Source: Bettongia penicillata ogilbyi (taxonomy: Eukaryota; Chordata; Mammalia; Diprotodontia; Potoroidae). From it: a DNA stretch of 64,000 nucleotides. Shown here one piece after another: positions 1-12,140 of the stretch (the stretch's first letter is position 1; the number at the start of each line of letters is the position of its first letter). The translations under genes were made by a program, and so were the position numbers. The notes beneath the pieces are model-generated. The model saw nothing but the letters and a program-made list of their open reading frames with translations. It did no database searches and was not told the DNA's origin. The stretch lies in the NCBI GenBank assembly GCA_023548195.1, contig JAJHZJ010000416.1, positions 1,694,729 through 1,758,728 of the forward strand, read 5' to 3'.

Positions 1-545
1 CTCATTTTGATCTTATCTTGTTGTATGGTGTGTGGGTCTATACCTAGTTTTTGCCATAATGTTTTTAAACTTTTCCCAGCAATTTCTGTCAAATAGTGAG
101 TTCCTGTTCCAAGAACTTGGATCTCTGGGTTTATTAAACACTAAATTACAATGGCAATTTACTACTACATATTGTGTAGCTATATATATTAAGCAGGTAG
201 GTGATACAGTGGATAGAGTTCCAGGACTGAAGCCACAAAGATTCATCTTTGTGAGTTAAAATCTGGCCTTAGATATCATCACTTAACCCTGTTTGCCTCA
301 GATTTCTCATTTATAAAATGATCGGGAGAAGGAAAGAGCAAACAACTCCAGTATCATTACCAAGAAAACCCTAAATGGGGTCACAAAGGGGAATGACTGA
401 AAAATGACAGCAATTGTATACCTAATTTATTCTCATCCATCACTATTTCTTAGCTAGTACCAGATTTTTCTGATGATTGCTGCTTTATGTTATAGTGTGA
501 TATCTGATATAGCATGGCCACCTTCCTTCACATTTTAAAATTAAT
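1..545 (-). repeat. L1 ORF2-derived fragment split by a SINE
   Basis: Bases 1-182 and 418-545 read on the reverse strand like the 3' part of a marsupial L1 ORF2. On the + strand the landmarks are 'agtgagttcctgttcc', 'gggtttattaaacact' and 'gatgattgctgctttat'. The two pieces are contiguous in the element and are separated by the SINE at 192-415. The frame is decayed. The L1 assignment rests on remembered consensus. Confidence 0.5.
192..415 (+). mobile_element. CORE/MIR-type marsupial SINE, near full length
   Basis: It shows the marsupial SINE order: head 'aggtgatacagtggatag', central 'cttaaccctgtttgcctcag', then the tail region 'accaagaaaaccc' and 'atggggtcacaaa'. It is inserted into the L1 fragment on both sides and so is younger than it. 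Divergence from the head consensus is moderate. Confidence 0.75.
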
Positions 546-985
546 TTTATTCTCAATTATTATTAATTGCATTCATTAACTTTTATTAATTTCATTCTTA
601 AGCAAGGAAATACATAATACAGGCAGAGGTAGCCAAAGTATAAAACTAGTTGAATCCCTGCCCCATATGAGGAAGAACACCTTTTTTTTGCCATTATATC
701 TAGTTACACAAAGGCCCTCTCTCCAGCATTGCTGGAAATAATATCTTACTGACTGAATTTCAGAAACTCACAGAGGTCTGCAATCCAAAAATTCACTATT
801 CTTTTACTAAGTGTGTTACCTCACTGGCTCAGCAACCCAGGGGAGCTCAACTCAACACATCATCAGAAGCATGCAGAGAATATGTGCACATGCTTATTTT
901 CACTTAGTTTGCGAGGGGTAGGTAGAGAATATGTATCGTTAGAATTTAATATTACCAGAGCTATATAAAAGATACTATGACTATT
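546..985. other. No gene recognised
   Basis: AT-rich sequence, probably a continuation of the decayed L1 up to about 600, followed by unassigned single-copy-looking sequence. No long reading frame or RNA gene is visible. Confidence 0.4.
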
Positions 986-1243
986 GGGAGGCAGCTAGGT
1001 GGCACAGTAGGTAGAGCACTGGGCCTGGAGACAGGAAGACCTGAGTTGATATTCAACCCATCGTGACTCTGAGAAAGGCACCTCACCTTGGCTTGCCTAA
1101 GTTTCCTCATCTGTAAAATTAGGATTATAAATGTACCTACCTCACAGGGCTGTTGGGAGGGTCACGTGAGATCTTACTAGTAAAGTGTTTAGGACAGTCC
1201 CTAGAACATGGTAGGGGCTATACAAATGCTTAGTCCCTTCCCC
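986..1243 (+). mobile_element. CORE-SINE with MIR-like 3' half
   Basis: The head 'ggcagctaggtggcacag' is nearly consensus. It is followed by 'tttcctcatctgtaaaat', 'cacagggctgttgggagg' and a tail like 'gtgctatacaaatgctta'. This tail is the LINE2-related 3' end shared with MIR, unlike the tail of the SINE at 192-415, so two SINE subtypes are present. Confidence 0.75.
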
Positions 1244-1482
1244 TTTGCTTCCTCTATTAACATGTTCTTAGATGAAGTCTGTGTTATGATCCTGTTGTAA
1301 GTCCAATAATAAATTCTCAAAGATATAATATTGGAAATTCTTGCAGTAAAATTATCGTGTTTGGGTGGGGGGGAGAATGCAATTATGTTCAGGTTACTTT
1401 CTATTAACACCTGTCACGAATTCATTGAGCCATAGCATGCAAAACTAGAATTGTCCTTGTGTGTATTCTTCCCTTTCATTAA

Positions 1483-1640
1483 GGTTCATACCCTCATTTC
1501 ATAAGACGCTGAGGCCCAGTGGAAGAGTAATGATCTGACGTCAATCACACAGTTAGTCATGCATCCAGGAACAGAATCTAAGTCTCCTGACTCACAGGCC
1601 AGGGCTCTTTTCACTCTATCCCATTTCTTCCACTGAATTC
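1483..1640 (-). repeat. MIR-type SINE fragment
   Basis: Reverse-strand MIR signature: 'cctcatttcataaga', 'gctgaggcccagtgg', 'caatcacacagttag' and 'ctgactcacaggccag', in the order expected for an inverted MIR. Confidence 0.65.
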
Positions 1641-1689
1641 TCTCTTTCCTCCTATATTTATCCATCACTCAATAACACAATTAATATAA

Positions 1690-3075
1690 ATAATGGAGAT
1701 AAGTAAGAGCTTGAGTAAACTAGCAGAATGCAAAATAAATCCACAAAATTCAGCAGCAGTTCTATACAGTACCAGGAGAAAATGATAGTAAGATAAATTC
1801 CATTCAAAATAATATAAAATAAACAAAATATCTGAGAATTAACCATTAAGATATAATCAGGACTTAAATAAATACAACTATAAAATTAAAAAAAAACTTT
1901 TACAATGAAAAAGTAATTGTAGAAATGTTCCATACTCATGGTAGTATGAGGGGCAATATAATAAAAATTATAATAATACCTAAATTAATTGACAGATACG
2001 GTGCCATACCAAACAGACCATCAAGGAAATATTTTTATTCAAACTAATTAAAAGCTATACAGACTAATAACATTTATTTGGAGAAAGAAAAGGACCAGAA
2101 TCTCAAAGGAAATAGTGGAGAAAAAGAAAGAACAAATGGGGCATAGCATTTCCAGTTCATGAACTACATTTAAAAGGCAATAATATGTATGTATGTGTGT
2201 ATACATATATGTACATATTATATATATATATAATTTAAAAATAGAAACGGAGTTAAGAGGAACAGACAAAATAAGCAAAACCAGAAGCAATAAAAAGAAA
2301 TAAAGTCCAGTGTTTGATAAATCCAAGAACATAAATTACTGGACTCACCATTCCAAAAACAAAATTAAAAAAAACCTGCTAGGAAAACCGTAAAACAGTT
2401 GGGCAGAAGTTAACTTTGGACTAGCCCCTTATTTCATATATCAAAATAAGTTTCAAATGGATATGCAACCTAAACATAAAAGGTCATGTCCTGTTTAAAA
2501 TGTGAAAAAGAATAAGATCAGGTATGTTTTACAGCTTTGTTTAGGATAAAATTCTTTACAAAAAATAGAATTCTGAATGAGAATTAGTGAAAATCACAGA
2601 AGACAAAATAGAGAATTTCAAAGACATAACATTTTAAAAGTTTGGCACTAATAAAATAAATGCAGCCAAAAGAAGATTCTAGAAATCAGTGGGGGGAGGG
2701 GAGATATGCATCAAATATCAGTGATAAAGTTGAGATACAAAAATACAGATAACTGACCTAAATATATGGTCAAATGTCATTCCAAAAGCTGTATGTGTGT
2801 GTGTGTGTGTGTGTGTGCGTGTGTGTGTGAATCTATGGTTTTCAACAGAAGTATAAACTATCAATAGATATATGTTAAAGTGAAGCAAGTCACTTATAAG
2901 TGGAGAAATGTACATTAAAACAATGTTGTGGTTTTACCTCATACTCATCAAATTCTCAAAGATAGCAAAAGTGGAAATAGACAATTTTTTTTTACAAAAT
3001 TGTTCAAAAATAAGCACACTAACACAAAAGTGAAAGGTCTGGTGAATTGTCTCAACTATTTTAGAACACTATTTG
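1690..3075 (+). repeat. Decayed L1 ORF2 3' half and 3'UTR
   Basis: The stretch near 2060-2160 matches the ORF2 C-terminal region (a W-x-K-N-K-x-P-R-I-S-like reading). Downstream, 'ttcaaatggatatgcaacc' and 'cataaaaggtcatgtcc' match the terminal part of L1. Many stops and indels are present. A (TG)n array sits inside at 2791-2829. Confidence 0.55.
2791..2829. repeat. (TG)n microsatellite
   Basis: About 19 dinucleotide units with one C interruption. It lies within old L1 sequence. Confidence 0.95.
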
Positions 3076-3089
3076 GAATTTTAAATTTT

Positions 3090-4020
3090 TGCCCGTATTT
3101 GTGATTTTTCTTTCCCTGGAAAGAAATTCCTGGACTAATCCTCCTGTTTCTCTCCCTTGTCATGTAATAATCAACAGTCATTTAGGAGAAAATTATCCTT
3201 ATCTCCTTTCTCATGTTCTCTCATCCGTGCTTTCTTCAAGCCTACTCCACCCATGTCCCAACCAAACCCTTCCACTGTGTCCGTTGTACAGTGAACAATC
3301 TCCTTTTCGACCTAGACTTCTTCCTTTCATGTTTTTTTCTAGCTAATATCTCTTCAAGAGACCTGTTCTGCCATAACAACATTGCATTTCCATATATCCT
3401 CTCCAATACTGGCTACACCTTATCTCACATCTCTCCATGCTGTTCGTGGAGAGTCGAAATCTCTCTCTTCCTTGTCACTTCTAGACTCCTTTTTTACCTC
3501 CTTCCCTATTTTCTCCTTTGAAGTCAACTTTAGTTTAATTTAATTTAATTAATTTATTTTAATTTAATTAATTTAATTTAAAAAAATATTAATCAGTCAA
3601 AATAATGGTAGTATGGTATTCCAATCCCCAGGTCATTCTCTTTCCTTTCTCAGGGAATTTAGTACCTGATTCACCGCTTTCTGCTCTTATACAAAATGCT
3701 CCCTCAAGCTGCCATTTCTTCAACCTCTTTAAGTCCTATTTTCTACTCCTTCATTCCACCAGAGACACATCTGGGATGGTCTCTGGGATAGTCACACCCT
3801 AGATCTTGCCCTTAACCTAGCGTCCCATTTCCATAATTAGAAACGCTTTCCCTTATATGACCATAATCTCTGTAATTCCTAGCCTTCATATACTTTATCC
3901 CTCCTACATTTATTCTTCACCTTCACCGAGATCAACTTCCACTCCCTCCAACTCTCAGTGCTTGCTAAGACCATTAACCTTTCTCTGACTTCACTTTCCA
4001 AATTCATCTCCAGCCCAAGA
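3090..4020. other. No gene recognised; pyrimidine-rich, with (TTTAA)n at 3534-3590
   Basis: The + strand is rich in C and T with short open frames of about 100 codons that resemble nothing I know. The sequence at 3534-3590 is an imperfect TTTAA pentamer array. It may be ancient repeat, but I cannot assign a family. Confidence 0.4.
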
Positions 4021-4389
4021 GTTAACCCATGCAGTTAACAACAGCAACAACAAAAATATAATAATAGAGACCGTTAAGAGATTGCCAATGGTACAAGAAG
4101 AAGAAAGTCAACTTAAAGAAATAGAACCGACAGCAGAAGATCAGGCCTGGAATAGCATGTACTGAACTTCACAAACCACTCTCTCCCTTCTAACACCACA
4201 CCCCAAATTTTGTGGGACTAAATGGCAGAATGTTAGGGAGTATAAAAAGGAGAAGGTGTCGAAAATAAAGGGAATTATGTGATCTACTTTCATCAAGTCA
4301 ATAGCAAACAATGGCTGTAGAGACAAAGTATTATATTTTCAAAGGAAGAGGAACAAAAAATCCCAATTCAGAAAAAAGTAATATTACAG

Positions 4390-5975
4390 ACAAGTAGAGG
4401 AAAATATGAATATATCATAGCTTTAAACATGAATGGATTAAACAATCCAATAAAATGAAAGATATAAGAAAATGAAACTCTATAACCTATTGCTTTCAAG
4501 GAACATCTAGAAAGTAAAGACACACAATAAAAATGAGAGACTGAAACAAAATTTTATACATCAGGTAATATAAAAAAAGCAAAATCTGCAAAAATATGCT
4601 ATAAGACAAAACAAAATTTTAAGAGATAAATGTAGATTGGTAAAAGGAAATTATATTGTGCTGAAAGGAGACATTGACAATAAATCAATATTAATATTAA
4701 ATATCTATTTTCAAATTTATTTGAATTTGCCAAGGAAAATTTAACAGAATTTCAAAAAGCTAGAGCTAGTAACACATTAATAGAAGGAAAGATTAATGGA
4801 CATCCCTCTCTCAAATCCAGAAAAATAATAGGGAAAATATGGAATAGAAAAAAATTGCTAGAAAAACTAGAGATGTGTCTTTTGGCTCTTCTAATGAGAA
4901 ACTAAAGAATATGCATATTTCTCAGCACCACACAGAAATTTTATAAAATTAACCATGGCTTAGTGCACAGTTATTCAAATAAATGTAAATGGGCATAAAT
5001 AGTACACACATCTTTTATATACCACAATGCAGTAAAAGGTCATCTGTTTAGGAGACACAAACAAAAGACAGATAGAGGTGGACACTGAATAAAGAAATCC
5101 TAAATAAAGAATGTACCAATAAACAAATCATAGAAACAATAATTTTATAAAAGAAAATTATGATGATCATGCAACTAAAGCTGAAGCTCAAGAAAGAAAT
5201 TATATCACTAAAGTATACATTAACAAAATAGAAAAAGAAAATTGTCATCTTAAAAATTACAAAGCCAAAAAAACCACACCCAAAAATAAATGCAAAAGAG
5301 TGATACTTGAAATTAGAGAGAAAACAGGTAAGTTGGAAACCAAAACACTATAAAAATTATGATAAAATTTATATCTATTTCTTTTAAGAGATTATGAAAA
5401 CTGATAAACCTTTGGTTGATCTGAGCAGTAACATCAACAAAGCAGCTAGTGAACAAAGTGAAATCATAACAATACCAAAAGAAAAAAAAGAATTATTAGA
5501 ACCTACTATGCACAGTTATATAACAAAACTGAAAACATGAAAAAAATAGAGGATTATCTTCAAAAATATAAGATGCCCAAATGAACAAAAGTCCAAATCG
5601 AAATCTTAAGCAATCTAATTCCAGAAAAGAAAGTAGAACTAGAAAAGTCTTGGTCCTGGTGGATTTATAGGAAAATTCTATCAATTTTTTTTAAAAAGAG
5701 TTAATACTAATGCTATGCAAACTATTCCTAAGAATTGAGAAAACAATATCCTACAAAGTTGATTTAATGAGACAAATATGGTCCCAATGCCTAAACCTGA
5801 GAAGGATAAAGTGCAAGAGAACTATAGATCAATATTTTTAATAAATATCAAATCAAAAATTTTAAATAAAATTTTTTCAGACTATAGTAGTTCACCCAAG
5901 AAATTAGTCATTTTGACATATTAGGGATGCAAAGATATTTTAACATTAGGAAAATAAACAGTGAAATTAAACAAC
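4390..5975 (+). repeat. Decayed L1 ORF2 (endonuclease to early reverse-transcriptase region)
   Basis: Translation in shifting frames gives the L1 RT landmark G-P-G-G-F-I-G-K-F-Y-Q near 5648-5685 (consensus SPGPDGFT) and E-N-Y-R-S-I-F near 5818-5840 (consensus ENYRPISL). Upstream, 'gaatggattaaacaatcc' fits the endonuclease domain. Stops are frequent. It lies downstream of the more 3' L1 piece at 1690-3075, so the two are separate insertions or a rearranged element. Confidence 0.65.
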
Positions 5976-6029
5976 ATAAATAAATAAATGCCAACTATCT
6001 AACTAACTTTCTTACTGGAATTCCTTTTA

Positions 6030-6440
6030 CCCTTTCCTTCATATTCATTAGGGATATATTATGTACTTTTCTATTTCGGATTCTTTGTTCAGTCTGATCC
6101 CTATGGTTGAAATATTTTCTTTCTCCTTCTTATGAGTGAATTTCCACTCATCCCTTAAAGTCTAACTCAAATGTCACCTACTCCATGGAGATTTCTCTGA
6201 TATTCTGTCAGCAATGATCTTTGTAGACAGATTTCACAATGCACTTTGTTTTGCAGCTCTCCAATTATTTATAATGTTATATTGTATATTATAATTACCT
6301 GTCTTATTTCCTTAGTAGGTTGTAAGCTCTATGAGGATAAAAGCCTATAAAATACAAAAACTTTCTATTTCCCCTAGTATCAAACAATGTTCTCCATGTA
6401 GTATTTAATAAGTATTTGCTGAATTAATGAATAAACAGTT
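6030..6440 (+). repeat. LINE L2 3' end
   Basis: L2 3' landmarks are in order: 'aatgtcacctactcc', 'ggagatttctctgat', 'gtaagctctatgagga' and a tail like 'gtatttgctgaattaatg'. Old and diverged. Confidence 0.65.
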
Positions 6441-6589
6441 CTTGATTTGTATAGCTTTATCTGTAAAAATAAAATATTTGATTATAGTATAGATCTCCAA
6501 TAGTGGTCATCAGGACCACAGAAAGCTGAGATAAGATAAAAAGAATCTATCCACATGGAGTTTTATCGTAGATTTATCTGCACAGTAGC

Positions 6590-7625
6590 ATAGAATCACA
6601 ACATTATAAAGCTGGAAGGAGCCTCAGAGATCCCTACCTGAACAAAAGTGTCCTCCACAACATATCTAACAAATAGCCCTTTCAGTCTTCATCCAAGTTT
6701 ATTTGAATGGCAACCAGGGGAGTGATGTGTTACCCACAACTTCCATACAACTCCTTTATACTTTTGCTAAGTAGAATCTCTAGGGCATAGTTGGGTTGTT
6801 TTTTTTAATGCGATCTGATGAGGAAGATGATAGCAATTAAAAGGAATTGTCTAAGCCCAAGTCAGACAAGATTTGGTATAGTAGATAGAGCATTCACTAG
6901 CTTGGGAATGAAGAAGATGGGTTCAAATTCAGACTTTAAGGCTTATTAGCTTTACTGACAAATCAACTAACCTCTCTGGGCTTCAGGTTCCTATTTGTAA
7001 AATGGAGCTGATGCCCTTTAAGGTCATGATGAAAAATGTCACCAGATACCAAACATATGATGCATTTGTTGTTTTACAGCTGGGGTGTTCAGTATGCTTC
7101 CTGTACCAACGAACAGAATAATTAAAACATGATTTTATTGCACATAATATCTAAGTTGGAGGAGACCTCACAGGTCATCTAGTTCAATCATGTCTGTAAA
7201 AGAATGTCTTCTACCATATACCCAACAAGTGGTCAGCCAGTTTCTGCTGGAAATACCCTCAGTGAAGAGAACTTGCTATTCCCATTCTACTTTTGGATAG
7301 ATCTACCTGACATCATCCTTCTTTGACATGTTTGCCTATTACTTTTCATTCTGTCCATTAAGGCCAAGTAGAACAAATATAATCTTTCTTCCACATGGTA
7401 GTCCTTGGAATAGTGGGAGACAATTATCATGCCCCCTCCTGAAGCCTTCTTTTCTCATCACCAGTTCCTTCAGTCAGTCCTCATAAAGCAATTAACTCAA
7501 GACTTTTGAGTTGCCGTGGTTGACCTCACTCTGGTCTCTTTCCAGTTTATCACTGACCTTTCTAAAATACCTTGCCCAGAACCAAGGGTGATTCTCCAGA
7601 TGTAGTGTGACCAGAGTTGGGTACA
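6590..7625 (-). repeat. L3/CR1-type LINE 3' end, interrupted by a MIR
   Basis: 6590-6800 and 7135-7625 read as inverted CR1/L3. They start with 'aaagctggaaggagcctc' and 'gttggaggagacctcac', contain 'ggtcatctagttcaa' and end with 'ctctttccagtttatc', 'cttgcccagaaccaag' and 'ccagatgtagtgtgacc'. A + strand MIR lies between them at 6868-7045. This ancient LINE class is common in non-eutherian amniotes. Confidence 0.65.
6868..7045 (+). repeat. MIR-type SINE
   Basis: Shows 'agtagatagagcattcac', 'gggttcaaattcagac', 'aacctctctgggcttcag' and 'cctatttgtaaaatgg' in MIR order. It separates two L3/CR1 pieces. Confidence 0.6.
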
Positions 7626-7631
7626 GCAGGA

Positions 7632-7687
<56 letters not shown>

Positions 7688-7702
7688 ATATATATATATA
7701 TA
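7632..7702. repeat. (CTAT)n microsatellite running into (TA)n
   Basis: About 13 tetranucleotide units, then about nine TA units. It is a compound microsatellite abutting the 5' end of the L3/CR1 match. Confidence 0.97.
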
Positions 7703-7779
7703 ATTAAACAGGAGGCACTTTCAGGGAAGATGCATTAAGAATTGAAGTAAAAACTTTGGGAAGGTGCATTGCAGATGAG

Positions 7780-7905
7780 CTTGGAAGTCACCCAGTCAGT
7801 CAATAGGCATTTATTAGGTACCTAACCCTATGCTAAGGCTAGACACTGAGGAAGGAAGATAGGGTTTTTAACAGACAAAGATGATCACCTACCCTCTACT
7901 GCTTC
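7780..7905 (+). repeat. Dispersed 'cattta-ttag-tacctac' repeat
   Basis: 'cagtcaataggcatttatt' then 'cctatgctaaggctagaca' belongs to a family seen again at 25745, 34258, 43828, 48560, 50728, 58008, 61240 and 62545. I do not assign a family name. The motif resembles the MIR/L2-related units known from marsupials and monotremes. Confidence 0.5.
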
Positions 7906-8119
7906 TATTAGGGTCTCAATAAAAACAAAAAATAAAACTTTCACTGCTATGAAGTTTTTTTCTCTTCTACTGGCAAATAATCCACTGTTAATGTAATTTC
8001 AAGATTTTTAAAGGATATAATGCCACTTTTAATCAGAATCAATGTAATACATATATGCATTGTTTTCTATTTTTTGTTTGTACCCAGGGAATCACTAATA
8101 CTCTGAAGCATCTCATGTG

Positions 8120-8370
8120 GACCCAGGTCTAGAGGCTGACCATGTACAGGAAGTCTTACTTACTGTTCATGCCTTCTCTCTATTGGTTAGTTCCACTTTA
8201 CCCTGTCTAGAACTTACTTTCACATAGGCTGTTTGCATGTCACCTCTCCTATTGGACTGTGAGCTCCTTGAGAGCAAGGACTGTCATTTGCCTTTCTTTG
8301 TATCCCCGGCACTTAGCACAGTTCCTGGTACATAGTAGGTGCCTAATAAATGTTCATTAACTGAGTGACT
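8120..8370 (+). repeat. LINE L2 3' terminus
   Basis: Well-kept L2 3' end: 'gtgagctccttgagagc', 'gtatccccggcacttagc' and 'gtaggtgcctaataaatg', in the correct order and orientation. Confidence 0.8.
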
Positions 8371-8969
8371 TCTGGTTATGTAAAAGGAATAACTCGTAAT
8401 AAGCCCACTATATGCAAACGAAGTTTAAGAGTTTGGCCACATTAAATTTAGAGAAAGGAAAATGTTAAAGGTTTGGATATAATTTTATTTCATATCTTCT
8501 GTTGGATTTGGTGTAATGTAATATTGAACTGGATCTGTTTGCATAAGGCTACAAAAATCTTTATGATTTACCATCTGTAAAATAAGTTACAGAAGATAGC
8601 ATGCCAAACTATTAAAACTGAAAGATTATGCTACTTGGAGAACAATTCTATTGCTCTCAGAAGCACTCATTAGAAATGATGGGGTTGGACAAGATTAGAT
8701 TTACATTCCCTTTTAGGGAGTATATGTACCTTTAAGCTTTCTTAGGAAGAGTATAAAATTTCAACTATTATCAGAAAAGTTCTTTGGGGCTCCAAGTTCA
8801 GTACTCTTTCATGATCCTGCAGGAAACCTCAGGAGAAAAAAGAAAAACATGAAAGGTCTGAAAAACATAGTAAGCTTCTGAGATTATTTATTGCCTTGCC
8901 TCTTGGCATAATCAAATAGTAAATTAATTTGAGCATGTGTGATCTTTGTGTTAATTGGCTGTTATGCAG
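8371..8969. other. No gene recognised
   Basis: AT-rich sequence between an L2 end and a SINE. I see no repeat family, reading frame or RNA structure that I can support. Confidence 0.4.
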
Positions 8970-9205
8970 ATAGGGCAGCTGGGTGGTGCAGTGGAGAGGG
9001 CACTGCGCCCAGTGTGACATCTTCCTGAGTTCAAATCTGACACTTACTAGCTTTGTGACCCTGAGCAACTCATTGAACCCTGTTTGTCTCAGTTACTCAT
9101 TTGTAAAATGAGCTGGAGAGGGAAACGGCAAATCACTCTGGCATCTCTGCCAAGAAAATCCCAACTGGGGTCAAGAAGAGTCAAATTTGACTGCACAACA
9201 AATGG
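8970..9205 (+). mobile_element. CORE/MIR-type marsupial SINE, near full length
   Basis: Contains 'gggcagctgggtggtgcag', 'ttcctgagttcaaatctg', 'gtaaaatgagctggagag' and 'gccaagaaaatcccaac', followed by 'ggggtcaagaagagtc'. It is a complete head-to-tail copy. Confidence 0.85.
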
Positions 9206-9271
9206 CATGGAGACAATTCAGAAGAGCATTCATCTGAAACTAAAACATCCAGGTGTTTGGATCCAAAACAT

Positions 9272-9516
9272 CTATGTGTGTATGCATGTATGTGAGTATA
9301 TATGCATATGTATATGTGTGCGCATATATGTCTATATGCATATGTATACACATACATACACGTGTGCACTGCACATGTGTGTATATACACATATGCATAC
9401 ATGTGTGATATGTGTATATCTGTGTGTATATGTACATGTGTACATTAGATGTGTGCGCACATACATATATACATAGACACATGCATACATCTCTGTGCAT
9501 ATATATGTGTGTATGT
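9272..9516. repeat. Long alternating purine-pyrimidine (ATGTGT/ATACAC) tract
   Basis: About 245 bp of almost strictly alternating purine and pyrimidine, mixing TG, TA, CA and GC steps, with many short self-complementary stretches. It generates spurious Cys/Tyr/Ile/His-rich frames on both strands. It is a degenerate microsatellite with Z-DNA and cruciform potential. Confidence 0.9.
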
Positions 9517-10329
9517 TCATTTTCAGATAGCTAAAAAGAAACCTGGTAATCACTCATGAAGAACAAGGAGTGAGCATGAGCTCCATAGATTTGGAAGCAG
9601 AACAGAAAGATAAGTGTTGGTTTGGAAATTTGTGACAAAATATCCCAGGATTCTATACCCTCTCTTTGGAATTTTATTGGCATAGAAAGGAAGGGCAAGA
9701 GAAAAGATGTCCTTTCATGGTTTCAGGATGAGGGAATAGCAATACTTTATAAAAAAGTAGTAATATCACCAAATATACAACCTACCCTCAAAAACAATTT
9801 TGAACAGAATTGTCTGCATCTCCTCAATCCTTCCTTTCCTCACAGGATAGTAAAAATTCTTTTTGCCACTTCCCCTGGAACTCTGGGGCAATGGGTGAGT
9901 AGCAGGTATATTTACCTTAGCATAAATTTCAGCTGATGAGTTACCTCTCTCAGGGGCATTTGTATTTTCTATATTGGATCTAATTTTGGAATGAAAGGAT
10001 TTATTGAAGAAATTTAAAAATTATCTAGAAAAGGGAATGAAGGTCCTTCCTAGCACCCGAAAATCATACCACCTAGGCTACATTTTTAAGATCCTACCAT
10101 ATGTGGAGGTATTTGCTAGAAAGAGAGAGAAAAAGAATTAAATAGACCTTTCCCTCACTGAGCTTAGAGAGTAGATCCTACCTTCACTGAGATTAGAGTA
10201 TAATGGAAGAAGTAAGATATGTATATAAACAAATATAACGGAAGGTAAAATGTGAAGAGGGCAACTGATAGATACAGGCAATGTGCTCTGAGAAATTTAA
10301 GGAAAAATCATCTTTAGCTAAAGAGATCG
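9517..10329. other. No gene recognised
   Basis: Mixed-composition sequence. A 104-codon + frame (9622-9936) has no recognisable domain and no supporting context. Confidence 0.4.
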
Positions 10330-10445
10330 TTTCAAGCTAGGAGAGAACTTAGTGACCAAAATCATCCAATCCTTGAATTTTACAGATAAAGAAACCAAAG
10401 ACCAGAGAGGGTAAAGAATCTGCCATAGGTAAAAACAAGCAGAAA
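10330..10445 (-). repeat. MIR-type SINE fragment
   Basis: 'gaattttacagataaagaaacc' is the inverted MIR core, followed by 'agagagggtaaagaatc'. It has diverged from the consensus. Confidence 0.5.
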
Positions 10446-11224
10446 TGACATTTAAAACTTGTATCTCCTTGGGCAAAAGCTCTCCGGGGTGCTTGAGGGT
10501 TGGGCATGCGTTCTCAGTAGCTACTCCAAGTGAGATACCCTTTACAGCCTCAGACATGTCTAATTTCTTCCACCTGATTTCTTCTCTCCTCTGTGACTGA
10601 CCAAGTTAAACTAGAAGTGTTACCCACTGAGACTCACAAATGCACTTCTCAAGTTGAATGATTTAGCGAGAAAAGTTTTTGAGGTTTCAGCACAAAATAT
10701 TACCAATGTTCATTCAGAAAATTTTAATTGAAGAGTTTGAGCCCTCACTTACGCAGTCAATACTATACAGTCTGCTCTTAACATTCCAATATTACCCTCA
10801 GAATGTTTAAATGTCCAATTTCAGGAGCCTTTTGGCTAGGAGCAATGCTAAGTATCTTTTACTCCAGGGGATACAGTTTTCTAGATTCCCATTTCAAAGG
10901 CCATTTGACTTACTAAGGAGGATAACATAAAAACCACTCTGCTGTTGGAACTGGACATTTCAAATACAACATTTTCCTACCAGCCTGGAGATTCCTTCGA
11001 TATTGATTGTCCTAATGGTGCTACAGACTACAAGAATTACTTCAAAGACCGCAGCTTTCCGAGAAAAGAGACCACTGTATCACATTGAAAAAGAAAGAAA
11101 ACAAGCAAAAGAAAGGAGCAGTCATACCACATTCCTGAAAGGGTCTCTTTTCCTCTCCTTCTTTATTTGGCGTCCTGAAATAAGAACAATCCCTAAAAAG
11201 GCATTTTTGTGACTCAAGGATCAT
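10446..11224. other. No gene recognised
   Basis: No repeat class or convincing open frame. Two overlapping 60-70 codon frames near 11003-11224 on opposite strands look like chance. Confidence 0.4.
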
Positions 11225-11790
11225 CTAATTAGCCTCTGCCATGTTCTATGAGAAATAAAAGTTAAACTGAAGTACAAAGTTCAAAGCACAATTCATTTAT
11301 TAACAAAGCTAACAATTGCCAATAAATTGGATCTAAGTTTCCTCATTAGCCAAGGATAAACTGAGGAGTTTACAGAGAGCATTTTTATAGTCAATGAAGA
11401 GAAATTAATAAAAATAATGTTTTATATATATTCATGATGCTGATGCATATATATAGGATTTACAGGAATATGGAAGCCTAATAGAAACAAGGAAGTAGAT
11501 CATCTGAAATATTAGGGCCTTAGGCATTTCCAACTCCATGTGATTTTAATTATGTCAAACCTTAACTTTCTTGTTGACTTGGGTATCCATGATTAGTGAA
11601 GCAACTCACTGATATACTAGAAGAGCATCATGGAGTGTTTTGTAAGTTTTCAGGGGTCTAAATGAGGACTTAACTTACATACAAACAGAGAAACTAGCAC
11701 ACAGAGAAGGAGAAGGTTTACAAAACAAGGGACTTAGGCTCATGGATGTGTGAATGTGTGGGTAAGGGGGAGTTAAACTCTAACAACTTA
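11225..11790 (-). repeat. Possible ERV LTR fragment
   Basis: On the reverse strand the segment contains an AATAAA-type signal near 11290-11300 (+ strand 'catttattaacaaagc'). It also has the repeated 'gatgctgatgcatat' block that I associate with marsupial LTRs. Termini and target duplication are not identified, so this is a low-confidence class call. Confidence 0.35.
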
Positions 11791-12140
11791 CTCATAAAAG
11801 CTAGCTTAATTAAGTTTAGTAATAAATTGCAACCTTTATCTAAAAATCCAGTCTGATTATACATAGATTGAATATAATTCTCAATTTGCATTTCTTAGCC
11901 ACTAAGTAATTGATAGAAAGAGAATTTGTTTCTCTAGTCATTCTCTTATTAAAACATAGTAATGGTATTATTTTTCCCATTTCTATCAAAGTAATGACTT
12001 TTAAAAATAACTTTACCATGAATTTACTTGAAAGAACTAGTCAGTCATTCCCAGATAGATAAGTAGTACAGAGATATGAATAAATATTTCTCAAAAGAAT
12101 TAAAGGCTATTAATTATTTGAATGAATGTTGTTCTAAATA

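Noticed and set aside
9084..9553. Cys/Tyr/Ile/His-rich frames on both strands (also at 28215-28608)
   Set aside because: They are translations of alternating purine-pyrimidine microsatellites and the neighbouring SINE.
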